Part shown: piece by piece, positions 16,075 to 23,706 of the stretch
Layout: every line of letters begins with the position of its first letter
Numbering within the stretch: position 1 is the stretch's first letter
Origin: Catelliglobosispora koreensis DSM 44566
Lineage (GTDB): Bacteria > Actinomycetota > Actinomycetes > Mycobacteriales > Micromonosporaceae
DNA: 64,000 bases
Direction: 5' to 3'
NCBI RefSeq assembly: GCF_000379685.1
Contig: NZ_KB903261.1
Location: forward strand, 434,097-498,096
Translations under genes and position numbers: made by a program
Notes under the pieces: generated by a model
Databases searched by the model: none
What the model saw: only the letters and a program-made list of their open reading frames with translations
What the model was told of the DNA's origin: nothing

Positions 16075-16092
16075 CAAACCAATATCTCATTG

Positions 16093-16126
16093 AGGTAGGC
16101 TGTTGGCAGATGCCAACAGTCGACCT
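16093..16126. promoter_or_regulatory. 34-bp near-palindromic operator upstream of the HTH gene
   Basis: Arms AGGTAGGCTGTTGGCA (16093-16108) and TGCCAACAGTCGACCT (16111-16126) around GA; the inner 9 bp and outer 4 bp of each arm are perfectly inverted. Ends 38 bp before the HTH start, so autoregulation by that protein is likely. Confidence 0.65.
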
Positions 16127-16164
16127 ATGCTGAACCCTCTTGTCTGAGGTGGTGGGTGAAAGCC

Positions 16165-16869
16165 ATGTACCGCATTCCCCTGCATGTAAGCGGTGTCGAT
16201 CTAAAGAGTCCTGAAACGCTTGAAGTCATCGAGCAGTGCCTGACGGACGTCGTTTGGACTGAAGTCAGCGGGAGAGTGCTCGCCATTGTCTACACAGATT
16301 CAACCGACCGTGTAGGCGAAGCACTCCAAGCTGTACGCAAGATACTTCACAAGCTGCCGACGGCCGTGGTTTACGAGGTAGACCAAGACCTCGTGAACAT
16401 CTCTGATATTGCACACCGGATTGGGTTCACTCGTGAGGCCGTCCGGAACTGGGTTGACGGCAAGCGAGGCCCTGGTGGCTTCCCTATTCACTGCGGAACA
16501 CCTGGCGGAGACCAGAAGGTTTGGCGGTGGGGTGCGGTAGCTGGCTGGCTTGAGGAGCACTACGGCCTGGTCGAGGACGACAAGGCATTGCCGGGCGACG
16601 AGATCGCCCGGATAAACAGCGCCATTCAGCGTGTCGTGGAGAACATCGATTACGAGTGGGATCTTGTGCAGATCGCAAGCAGCATGACCACAACTGCCGC
16701 GTCCACAGGTGTCGCAGTGGACAAGTCCCTACCGAGGCACATCACGGCCGCCTTGAAAGACAAGGTGCTGTCGGGTTCTGCTCAGGCTGGCTGGGGGTCG
16801 TCGATTCGCGGTTCCGAGATTTCTGCTGGCACGCGTCGACGTGACGCTGGAAAAGTTGGAAGCAAATGA
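16165..16869 (+). CDS. Helix-turn-helix DNA-binding protein, candidate antitoxin
   Basis: 234 residues from ATG at 16165 (GTG at 16156 possible). The start MYRIPLHVSG and the segment DLVNISDIAHRIGFTREAVRNW (about 76-97, a helix-turn-helix) followed by DGKRGPGGFPIH are a recurring actinomycete DNA-binding architecture. A C-terminal tail of about 60 residues, rich in Ser, Thr, Gly and Ala, is the right place for a chaperone-addiction segment. Overlaps the SecB-like gene by 4 bp. The role as antitoxin is inferred from context. Confidence 0.7.
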   Translation: MYRIPLHVSGVDLKSPETLEVIEQCLTDVVWTEVSGRVLAIVYTDSTDRVGEALQAVRKILHKLPTAVVYEVDQDLVNISDIAHRIGFTREAVRNWVDGKRGPGGFPIHCGTPGGDQKVWRWGAVAGWLEEHYGLVEDDKALPGDEIARINSAIQRVVENIDYEWDLVQIASSMTTTAASTGVAVDKSLPRHITAALKDKVLSGSAQAGWGSSIRGSEISAGTRRRDAGKVGSK

Positions 16870-17405
16870 GTCAGGAAACAAGCCAGCCACTTCTCGTTGA
16901 CTCGAATCCAGAGGGCGCACTTGAGCACGATCTTTCTGCCTTCATTGAGCAGGCGGAGCTAACTGGGGTCAGGCTTACCTCTGTCTTCGGCGCGGTAAAG
17001 AGTGAAGATCCCGTGACGGCAGTCGGTATGACTCAGAAGATCCGGCCGCAGATACGTTATCGCATTGATGGGTTTGACTGTAAATTTGATGTTGACAGCC
17101 GGATCCTCGACGGAGACGGAGAGGAACGCGCGCGGATCGCAGTGCACATTGTTGCGTCGTTCGACGTTCCAGGCGACCTCAGGGACATCGATGGCGGACC
17201 TCCGCAGGAACTACTAACTCTCTTTGTCCAGCAAGTGGCCTACTTCGTAGTCTTCCCGTACCTGCGGGCGACAATCCAGGATATGTCCATGAAGCTCGGA
17301 CTCGGTGCGATCACGCTGGGCCTCCTCCGTGCAGACGGCAACCCAACTAACTTCACATTCGCCCCGCTTGCCACCGCTAGCGCGGCCCCCACAAGCGAAG
17401 CCTGA
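16866..17405 (+). CDS. SecB-like chaperone
   Basis: 179 residues, start overlapping the HTH stop (ATGA). Beta-rich body (QIRYRIDGFDCKF, RARIAVHIVASFDV) and the SecB-type signature VVFPYLRATIQDM (about 128-140) followed by LGAITLGLLRA and a TNFTFAPL end, matching the FPYAR and NFD segments of E. coli SecB. Actinomycete SecB-like proteins such as Rv1957 protect an antitoxin in toxin-antitoxin-chaperone loci. Coupling to the HTH gene supports such a role here. Confidence 0.72.
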   Translation: MSQETSQPLLVDSNPEGALEHDLSAFIEQAELTGVRLTSVFGAVKSEDPVTAVGMTQKIRPQIRYRIDGFDCKFDVDSRILDGDGEERARIAVHIVASFDVPGDLRDIDGGPPQELLTLFVQQVAYFVVFPYLRATIQDMSMKLGLGAITLGLLRADGNPTNFTFAPLATASAAPTSEA

Positions 17406-17487
17406 TCAACATTCATGTGATCGGTTCTAGCTTCAACGAACGCTGCTGAACGAAGCTAAGGCCTCTGAAAGCGGGAGTGTGCGCTGT

Positions 17488-17589
17488 TGTCACCGCTTGT
17501 CATCACCGGGCGGTGACAACATCAAATCTTCCCCTAGCTGCGGCAACGGAACTCAAAGCCGTGATTGTCACCCTGTCACCGCTGTCACC
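17488..17589. repeat. Iteron block B
   Basis: TGTCACC at 17488, 17566, 17574 and 17583, variant TGTCATC at 17498, inverted GGTGACA at 17512. Offsets 0, 10, 24, 78, 86, 95, identical to block C and within 1 bp of block A. Fills much of the 289-bp gap 17406-17694. Confidence 0.75.
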
Positions 17590-17590
17590 C

Positions 17591-17667
17591 CTCGGCAGGG
17601 ACACCCAAGAGCATGATTGGCCGCCTTCGGCGGCTCATTGCTGAGCGACCTTCGGTCGCATAACCGC
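17591..17667 (+). repeat. Direct repeat D, left copy
   Basis: About 77 bp beginning CTCGGCAGGGACACC and containing two short hairpins, GCCGCC-TTC-GGCGGC and GCGACC-TTC-GGTCGC. A closely similar copy lies in the same orientation at 19177-19253; between them are three genes. Lies directly after iteron block B. Confidence 0.75.
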
Positions 17668-17694
17668 CGGGCCAGGTGTCAACACATCTGCGAG

Positions 17695-18165
17695 CTACTT
17701 GTCTTCGAGCTTGCCCAGCTGCTTAATTAGATCTTGTGCGCTGTCTTCGACCAGTTCAGGGAAGGGCCGGAGGACATCGCTGGTGTTGGCGTGCCGAACG
17801 CTAGCAAGGAATCGCTCACGTGTGGCCTCGTCCTGGACTTCGGCGCCACGGATCATGCCGAGAGCCTGTTCGCATAGGTCGACGGCGCACTCCCAAACAG
17901 GTTTGATCTGACCTTCGGGACACTGGGCAAGTTGTTCCCGGCATCCGCTGAGCGCGGTCTCCAGACGTGCCTGGTCGGCGTCGATGTTTTCGAGGAGAAG
18001 CCTGCTGTACAGCTCCCGCCACGCCTCGCGCCGTGGGACCATCTTCGGCTCTGTGGGCGAACCGATGTTGAGCAGTCGCGGGCCAGGGTCTTCCTCATAC
18101 AGGAGGCAGTTGGTGGCCAATGACCAGGCCAGAGTCTCGTCATCGGTTGATCGGTCTTCGGTCAT
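17695..18165 (-). CDS. Cassette gene 3: unknown soluble protein
   Basis: 156 residues from ATG at 18165. Acidic N-terminus, then a mainly helical body (REAWRELYSRLLLENIDADQ, CEQALGMIRGAEV) with several Cys. No family recognised. Last gene of a three-gene leftward cassette between repeats D. The weak ribosome site leaves the start uncertain. Confidence 0.55.
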   Translation of the reverse strand: MTEDRSTDDETLAWSLATNCLLYEEDPGPRLLNIGSPTEPKMVPRREAWRELYSRLLLENIDADQARLETALSGCREQLAQCPEGQIKPVWECAVDLCEQALGMIRGAEVQDEATRERFLASVRHANTSDVLRPFPELVEDSAQDLIKQLGKLEDK

Positions 18166-18213
18166 GGCGATTACGGTACCGCTACCCAGCGACAATCTTA
18201 GATGCAATCGTTC

Positions 18214-18621
18214 TCAAAGCGCCCACAGCCAGCACGCCAGGAGATACGCCGCTGCGGCAAACCCGCCAGAGAGCCTGGTGAAGAAAGCCCACCAAAGGCT
18301 AAGCGAATAGTGGCGGTGCGCAGCCAAGGCACCGCCAGTTTTGAGCCCTGCTACGTCTTGAAGCGGCTTAACGGTGATGCCTGCAACGTGCGCGGCACCC
18401 CATGCATGAGTCAGACAGAACCCCGCAACCAGCACGGCACTGACGAAAATTGCAATCGGCCACCGCAGGCCGGCATCTGCGAATTTGCTGGTCAAGTCAC
18501 TGAATCCGAGCGCAACGAGGACGACTAGACCGCCACTCATCGCCTTTAGCTGTGTATCTAACGAGGTTAGCTTTGCTTTCAGCTCCCCCACGGTAGGCGG
18601 GTCGATTCTTTTCAGTCCCAA
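18214..18621 (-). CDS. Cassette gene 2: membrane protein with three helices
   Basis: 135 residues: a soluble helical start (GELKAKLTSLDTQLKAM) and hydrophobic segments around 29-42, 55-75 and 112-133. The middle contains HAWGAAHVAG. No family recognised. Start lies inside the end of cassette gene 1 (10-bp overlap), so the two are coupled. Confidence 0.6.
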   Translation of the reverse strand: MGLKRIDPPTVGELKAKLTSLDTQLKAMSGGLVVLVALGFSDLTSKFADAGLRWPIAIFVSAVLVAGFCLTHAWGAAHVAGITVKPLQDVAGLKTGGALAAHRHYSLSLWWAFFTRLSGGFAAAAYLLACWLWAL

Positions 18622-18923
18622 GGCTTGTCCCAGGTGCCGCAGAGCGACGCGACCGCTTGACGCACCTGTTCACGCGTCCTGCCCGAGGCGAACGCCATAG
18701 CCACGAACTCAGCCAGAGCCCTCACATGCGGATCGGGTGTCTGCGGGGCGTGGTCCAGCGCCTTAAGAACGAGACGTATTGTCTCCTGCTGAATCAGCTT
18801 GATGTCTTTGGGCTCTAGACCTGCCTGGTCCACGGGGTGAAGGTCCATTTCCAGGGCGCGCTTGATGCCATCATTGACGCCGAACTGGACCAACGGCCCA
18901 AAATCCCGGGCAGGCTGAGTCAT
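18612..18923 (-). CDS. Cassette gene 1: unknown helical protein
   Basis: 103 residues from ATG at 18923 (ATG at 18956 possible). Helical, with IKLIQQETIRLVLKALDHA and VRALAEFVAMAFASGRTREQVRQAVASL, the latter like a small three-helix domain. No family recognised. A soluble helical protein coupled to a small membrane protein is a plan seen in some effector modules; that is only an analogy. Confidence 0.55.
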   Translation of the reverse strand: MTQPARDFGPLVQFGVNDGIKRALEMDLHPVDQAGLEPKDIKLIQQETIRLVLKALDHAPQTPDPHVRALAEFVAMAFASGRTREQVRQAVASLCGTWDKPWD

Positions 18924-19176
18924 ATCTTGTACCCCCGTTGGACTCGCTGACATCATCGTTTCTAGTCCTGTATACCGGGGTCTGGCCTGATGCGCTGTAT
19001 ATACGCGCTATTGCCACACTTTGTGAAGACACCAAACTGATCGTGGCGATTACGAGCTTCCGCCCGGTCGCCTCGACAGTTCACAAACGACTCAGCATGT
19101 TCGATTGCTTTGTGTGCCAAGGGTTCTGTAACGTCGCACCGGTCCGTGCTGGGGTCATCCTGGCCTTCTGTCATCG

Positions 19177-19253
19177 CTCGGCACGGACACCCCAAGAGCA
19201 TGATTGGCCGCCTTCGGCAGCTCACCGTTGAGCGACCTTCGGTCGCGAAACGC
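19177..19253 (+). repeat. Direct repeat D, right copy
   Basis: Near-identical to 17591-17667, including both small hairpins (one with a mismatch) and the CAAGAGCATGATTGGCC segment. Directly followed by iteron block C, whereas the left copy is preceded by block B. The 509-bp gap 18924-19432 holds only these repeats. Confidence 0.75.
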
Positions 19254-19260
19254 GGCCCGC

Positions 19261-19362
19261 TGTCACCGCCTGTCATCACAGGACGGTGACAACATCAAAC
19301 CTTCCCCCAACTGCGGCGATTGAGATCCAAACGATGACTGTCACCGTGTCACCGCTGTCATC
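19261..19362. repeat. Iteron block C
   Basis: TGTCACC at 19261, 19339 and 19347, TGTCATC variants at 19271 and 19356, inverted GGTGACA at 19285; the same spacing as block B, with a shared core GACAACATCAAA. Confidence 0.75.
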
Positions 19363-19432
19363 GTTCCGCATGCACCGAGAGAGGGTCTACCCCGGTTGCG
19401 GCTACTAAGCCCTACTCAAGAAGCACGTGTTG

Positions 19433-20113
19433 CTATACGCCTTTTGCCAGCGTTATGAGAAGCGTGGCGAGATCCATTGGTCGATGGATGTGGCCAGTAG
19501 CTTTGGAAGGCCTACAGTCGTGCGGCGCGCTATCTGCGGGGCAGTTGCACGGTATTGAATACTCCTCGTAAGTAATGGTTCCAACATGCGGTGGGAGGAC
19601 GTAGTAACTGCCGTCTCGTTCCCGATCCACGACACCGAATCTGAGCGGCATGCCACCTTCCAATACGGTGCCCCGTGCTCGTCTGAGCTTGCCGTCTTCG
19701 CACAGGAAGGCGATCGGAAGTCGATCGACGACGCGATCCGGCCGGTAGTCGGACAGAACACCGATGGGATAGCCCCTCATCATGGCGCCAGCGGTGAGGG
19801 GACGGCGCTTCCAAAGCGAGCGTCTTGTTTTCTCAGGTTTATGCGGACCAGAGAGGCCCACGCTTCGTGGATAGCCTTTCGTTGCCATGAACTCAAGAAA
19901 CTGTCTGCAAAGCGTGCTACCACCGACGCCGAGAGCAGATTCCGGGTCTGTACCCTCTAACGCGGCGTCGCGCCTTTCGAACTCAAGTGCTATGGCCTCT
20001 GTCTGAGCTTGAATTGCGGCCCGCACCGCTGCGGCTCGCGCAGCGAGCTCAGCCGCAGTACGGTCGGCCTCGATGCTTGCTTGGAGCAGTTCTTTGAACG
20101 CGTCCTCATGCAT
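19433..20113 (-). CDS. Unknown protein with N-terminal coiled coil and C-terminal Cys/His cluster
   Basis: 226 residues from ATG at 20113 behind GGAG. Residues 1-50 are an Ala/Glu-rich coiled coil. The central part is basic. The C-terminal 60 residues include TYEEYSIPCNCPADSAPHDC with CxC, His and Cys spaced like a metal site. No family recognised. Last gene before the attachment site. Confidence 0.55.
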   Translation of the reverse strand: MHEDAFKELLQASIEADRTAAELAARAAAVRAAIQAQTEAIALEFERRDAALEGTDPESALGVGGSTLCRQFLEFMATKGYPRSVGLSGPHKPEKTRRSLWKRRPLTAGAMMRGYPIGVLSDYRPDRVVDRLPIAFLCEDGKLRRARGTVLEGGMPLRFGVVDRERDGSYYVLPPHVGTITYEEYSIPCNCPADSAPHDCRPSKATGHIHRPMDLATLLITLAKGV

Positions 20114-20288
20114 CTGTAGCTCCGATTCGCCGCTGGTTCGCGAGCCTGGGCCGACCCGTCAACAAACATCTATATGATCCGACCTTCGAAATTGGCTGGG
20201 ATCGGCCGATCACATTGATTCAGATGCTCATCGGTATGAACCGTGGAACCTGCCAAACTCCAAGTAGCGTCAGTCGTGTCTCGACACA

Positions 20289-20328
20289 AACAGCGGCTGA
20301 ACCATTAGCTAATGGTTCAGCCGCTGTT
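20289..20328. repeat. Perfect 40-bp palindrome
   Basis: AACAGCGGCTGAACCATTAG (20289-20308) is followed by its exact reverse complement, with no spacer. No T-run on either side. Lies in the 598-bp gap 20114-20711 between the last AICE gene and the attachment repeat. It could be a cruciform, a dimeric-protein site or a recombination scar. Confidence 0.85.
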
Positions 20329-20505
20329 GATCTGTCACCCCGGACTCGCGCCCTACATGGATGAAATTTTGCAAACTTAATATACTAACTATATTTAGAC
20401 AAGCGTGCGTTGGGTGAGTAGCTAATTGATGATGTGCTGCGGCCTATTGGCGGCCAAACGTCGGTGGATTCTAAGAAAACAGCAGCTCAGAGCATGTAGA
20501 TCATC

Positions 20506-20565
20506 TGGTCTTGAAAACCACTAGGGGTGCAAGCCCCTCGGGGGTTCGAATCCCTCACCCTCTGC
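20506..20565 (+). other. Attachment site: 60-bp 3' part of tRNA-Ser(UGA), left copy
   Basis: Begins in the anticodon stem (TGGTCTTGAAAACCA, anticodon TGA), then the long variable arm of a class II tRNA, the T-arm (GGGTTCGAATCCC) and the 3' acceptor strand. Upstream bases do not form a D-arm, so this is not a working tRNA. Identical to 23525-23584. Such anticodon-to-3'-end cores are typical of actinomycete tyrosine integrases. Confidence 0.85.
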
Positions 20566-20589
20566 TGGTGGACCTGCATAAACGCAGGT

Positions 20590-20625
20590 AGGGGCTAGCC
20601 TCAAGGAATCTTGAGACTAGCCCCT
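20590..20625 (+). terminator. Terminator after the left attachment copy
   Basis: AGGGGCTAG (20590-20598) pairs with CTAGCCCCT (20617-20625), enclosing CTCAAG/CTTGAG, followed by CTTTC. Resembles the terminator after the right copy, so the tRNA 3' end and its terminator travel together. Confidence 0.7.
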
Positions 20626-20711
20626 CTTTCGTACCCGTGTACGACTGTGTACGGCTGGATCTTGTTGTTTGCGGGTGTTCACGGAGTATGCGCGGAGTTT
20701 TCTGAGCCGCG

Positions 20712-21011
20712 TTATGCCTGGTCGGCTTCGCTATCTGGCGCGGTTACGGAGTCAACTGGCCTTCCGTAGAGGGTTGTCGCACGGTCGATCATGTCGAGTG
20801 CGGCTTTCTCCTGACCGCTCATGAGCTTGGCGTAGAAAGCCCAGATCACGCTCTCGCTGTTGCCAGCCCAAGCAGCGGCCTGGCTGATCGAAACCCCGGC
20901 GAGCAGCCAGAACGAGATAGCAAAGTGCCGCAGGTCGTATTCGCGGGCTTTGGTGTAGAGACTCTGGCAGGCGCGCTGGCCGAACCTCTGGATAAGGTGC
21001 GGGCTGGCCAA
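20712..21011 (-). pseudogene. Integrase remnant, C-terminal part only
   Basis: 99 codons matching the C-terminus of AICE tyrosine integrases: YDLRHFAISFWLLAGVS and VIWAFYAKLMSGQEKAA, with the catalytic Tyr. The conserved GHS before the Tyr is GNS here, and everything N-terminal is missing. Its 3' end faces the attachment repeat at 20506, the position expected for the integrase of a second element. Confidence 0.8.
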
Positions 21012-21065
21012 CTTGCACCAGCCTCCCTCGCAATCCGGATCTTGCTTATCGAAGTGGCTGACCGC

Positions 21066-21641
21066 ATGAGAGAAGTCTTGCGGCGCAACGGTGTCAGTCT
21101 GCCCAGCGATGTGGCGCGGACCAATGACCCGCTTGCGGTCTTGGAATTCGCCTCAGGTCATAAAGATCTGGTGATCCCAGTTGGGGATGCGTTGATAGCG
21201 GTCGAAGTGGAAGCGGTTCAGTTGGCCGGACCAAGGCTGTACGCGGTGGAGTTCATGGCCGCTGTCCGTGAGTCAGGCAAGCGTCTGGCGATTGTTAGTA
21301 ATAACGGCTCAGAGGCAGTTCAGGCAAATTTGGAGAGGGTGACGGCGTCAGTCTCTGTTGAAGTCGTGATTGGACGGGCTTACAGGAGGCCGGATCTGAT
21401 GAAACCGCACGTTTCCCAGTGCAGCGGGCACTTAGAGATCTTCGCGTAAGTGCGCAAGCAGCCGTCCTGTTAGGAGATTCCCGCAGCGATATTGAGGTAT
21501 CCAATGAGGCGGGGGGTCGCTTCCATTGGATTCGCCAACAAGGCTGGCAAGGCGGATCTACTGCGTTCGGCTGGTGCGACCGCTGTTGTCGAGAGTCACG
21601 ATGCCTTTCAGGCGTTGATCGAGGCAGTGCGGACCATTTAG
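21066..21641 (+). pseudogene. HAD-family hydrolase pseudogene with two frameshifts
   Basis: Three frames together give a HAD-like chain: REVLRRNGVSLP, DPLAVLEFA, RLAIVSNNGSEAV in frame one; ALRDLRVSAQAAVLLGDSRSDIE after a shift near 21410; IGFANKAGKADLLRSAGATAVV after a shift in the G6 run near 21510. The N-terminal DxD nucleophile motif is missing, apparently lost where the gene meets the integrase remnant. Both shifts lie in or beside homopolymers, so a sequencing error is possible, but the lost N-terminus argues for real decay. Confidence 0.7.
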
Positions 21642-21812
21642 GCATAGAAGTGCTCGAATGCCCCGGTGGAGCTTTGCGAGTTTGTGCAAGACAACTAGCA
21701 GCAGTGGACCTTGCGGATCACGAATGCGACCTTGGTGCCAAGTTTCCCCTCTGTCTACGCTCCACACCGGGACAGAGGCTAGCGGTCCTTATCCCCCAAG
21801 CAAAGGAGTGAC

Positions 21813-22538
21813 ATGACCGCAGGTACCAAGTTCATCTCGGCGGTGACCTTCGTCGCTGTGAGTCTGGTGGCAGTTTCTTCGTCTCCGGCTGTTGCCGACC
21901 CGGCCGACGAGAAAGGCGCCGAGAGCCGGGGCGTTACAACGGTTACGACGCCTGCCCGGACCGTGTTCGGACCCAGCGACCCCAATTTCATCACGTGGAC
22001 CGCGATGGACGGCAAAGTCCATTTCGCACGTGCACTACAGCCAGACGAGATCGTGGCTAGAGGCCTAAACAAGAACGCTCCAAATGCCGAGATTCGAGTC
22101 GTTGCTCCGACTGTCGTCAAAGCAACTGCGGCGAAATCGCCAGTAGTGCCCACTCAGAAGCCATCGAACGCGATTGCACCGGCGGGCGTTGGCATCCTTA
22201 GCTGCTGGGACGACTGGTGGTATCAGGGTTGGTCCGGTGGCGGCGGGCTCCACGGGCGGACCGAACTCACGTGGTGCAGTGACGGCACCTGGATCACCGA
22301 CGTGTGGAAGAACTGCTTCGGCATCGATGGCGGCTACCCAAGTTACGAATTCCTGAGCTGCACGATGTCCGAAACCTACGGCGTGAACTGGAGCGCCTGG
22401 GATGTCAAGACCGTACTTCAGCTCTGCGACGCGTGGATACCTCTGTGGGGAACCTGCGGGCACACCCGCACTTTCTGGGCAAAATTCCGCCACGGCGCTC
22501 AGGGTCAGATCGTCGAACTGGAGTGGCACCTCGGATAA
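21813..22538 (+). CDS. Secreted Trp/Cys-rich protein, unknown
   Basis: 241 residues with a Sec signal peptide (TKFISAVTFVAVSLVAVSSSPAVA, cut near residue 28). The mature C-terminal half (about 125-241) is rich in Trp and has about six Cys, suggesting a disulfide-stabilised extracellular domain. No family recognised. Gene of the decayed element. Confidence 0.65.
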   Translation: MTAGTKFISAVTFVAVSLVAVSSSPAVADPADEKGAESRGVTTVTTPARTVFGPSDPNFITWTAMDGKVHFARALQPDEIVARGLNKNAPNAEIRVVAPTVVKATAAKSPVVPTQKPSNAIAPAGVGILSCWDDWWYQGWSGGGGLHGRTELTWCSDGTWITDVWKNCFGIDGGYPSYEFLSCTMSETYGVNWSAWDVKTVLQLCDAWIPLWGTCGHTRTFWAKFRHGAQGQIVELEWHLG

Positions 22539-22595
22539 GGCATTGATACGCTGTTTTGCAAGATATACTCAGAAGTTTCGATGAGGAGCGACTAG

Positions 22596-22790
22596 GTGGA
22601 GTCCAATACGGAACGTGAACCTTGGAGCAACACTCGAAAGGTCCTAACAGGCCTTGCCGTGGTCGCAGCCGTACTTCTGCTGATATGCCTCGTTGGCGTA
22701 GTTCTGGCCAACACACCTTCCTCGGACCAACGCCAGTCAACCAACCCGTCAAGTACTGCTGCTGTTAGCGCAAGCCCTGCAGCCAACTAG
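22596..22790 (+). CDS. Small membrane protein (64 aa)
   Basis: GTG start with GAGGAG upstream. One hydrophobic segment (about 18-39) followed by a Ser/Thr/Asn-rich external tail. No family recognised. Fifty-seven bp after the secreted protein gene, so possibly cotranscribed. Confidence 0.55.
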   Translation: MESNTEREPWSNTRKVLTGLAVVAAVLLLICLVGVVLANTPSSDQRQSTNPSSTAAVSASPAAN

Positions 22791-22903
22791 ATAGATTGAC
22801 TACGTTCCATGCGTGGTGGACCGGCAGGCGCCCGGTCCACCACGTTGTTTCTCTATCAGCAAATAGCAGGGTCAGGTTTTATAGCGTAATCGGAGTTGAG
22901 AAC

Positions 22904-23095
22904 GTGAAAGCTGACATCGCTCGGACAGTCGGCGCACTCACACTGGCCTTTGTCGTTTTCTGGGTGGTGTGGGTAATCGAGTTGTTCATTTTCCAAAAGG
23001 CACTTGCGGCAGGCCACGTCGTTCTACCACTGCTCGCTGCGGGCTACGTGGTGTGGCATTTCCTGCTTAGGAAGACCTCCCGGCAGAGCGCTTAG
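22904..23095 (+). CDS. Small two-helix membrane protein (63 aa)
   Basis: GTG at 22904 preceded by GGAG at suitable distance. Two hydrophobic segments (about 8-28 and 38-55) and a basic C-terminus. Function unknown. In the 611-bp gap to 23707 I see only the right attachment copy and its terminator. Confidence 0.5.
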   Translation: MKADIARTVGALTLAFVVFWVVWVIELFIFQKALAAGHVVLPLLAAGYVVWHFLLRKTSRQSA

Positions 23096-23524
23096 GTGGG
23101 AACAGGGCGAACAAAGTGAACGCGAGCCAATCACTTGACGGCAACGTGAGTTGCATCCCTCAGATTTCCTGCAATGGCCGCAACCCCCGCAACCGAGCAG
23201 CTCAGACCGTATTTCACCGCCAAAATAGAGATCGTTTGAGGTCAGCCGGTGGCCGAATCCGTCTCATTCATCGGGACACGAAGATCTCAAGTAGCACATG
23301 ACCTGTGCGGTTGCGTTGCGGGTATCTGCGTCCCTCGTCCGGACCGAAACCCATCACGTTTCGTAGCCGTCTGCCCGTCTGACTCAGCACCTCTAGGGCC
23401 ACTGGCTAGATCACTAAGCCTTCAGGGCGTATGTATGAAACCGCGATCACGGGGGGCTTGCGGAAAATACGCGGAAAAATCCAAACATAGAGCGAGTTTC
23501 AGCAGGTAAGAGCAAGAAGACGCG

Positions 23525-23584
23525 TGGTCTTGAAAACCACTAGGGGTGCAAGCCCCTCGGGGGTTCGAATCCCTCACCCTCTGC
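23525..23584 (+). other. Attachment site: 60-bp 3' part of tRNA-Ser(UGA), right copy
   Basis: Identical over 60 bp to 20506-20565. Here the anticodon stem is completed upstream (GTGGT...ACCAC) but no D-arm or 5' acceptor strand exists. Marks the right end of the element array; ordinary chromosome follows. Confidence 0.85.
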
Positions 23585-23587
23585 GGA

Positions 23588-23626
23588 AAAGGGCTAGTTC
23601 CAAGATTTTCTTGGAACTAGCCCTTT
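23588..23626 (+). terminator. Terminator after the right attachment copy
   Basis: Perfect 18-bp stem (23588-23605 with 23609-23626) and TTCTTC; probably the native tRNA-Ser terminator. Confidence 0.85.
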
Positions 23627-23706
23627 CTTCGTGTCGGATCCGGCGGTCGCCGTTCGTAGCGTAGGTGGAGGCGGACACCGGGTCCGGCCGAGCAAAGGGA
23701 GCGAAC

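Noticed and set aside
20506-20565. Functional tRNA-Ser(UGA) genes at 20506 and 23525
   Set aside because: Only the anticodon-to-3' half is present at each; no D-arm or 5' acceptor strand can be drawn.
23116-23509. Small ORFs between the last membrane-protein gene and the right attachment copy
   Set aside because: No ribosome site, no recognisable fold and overlapping frames; treated as non-coding.
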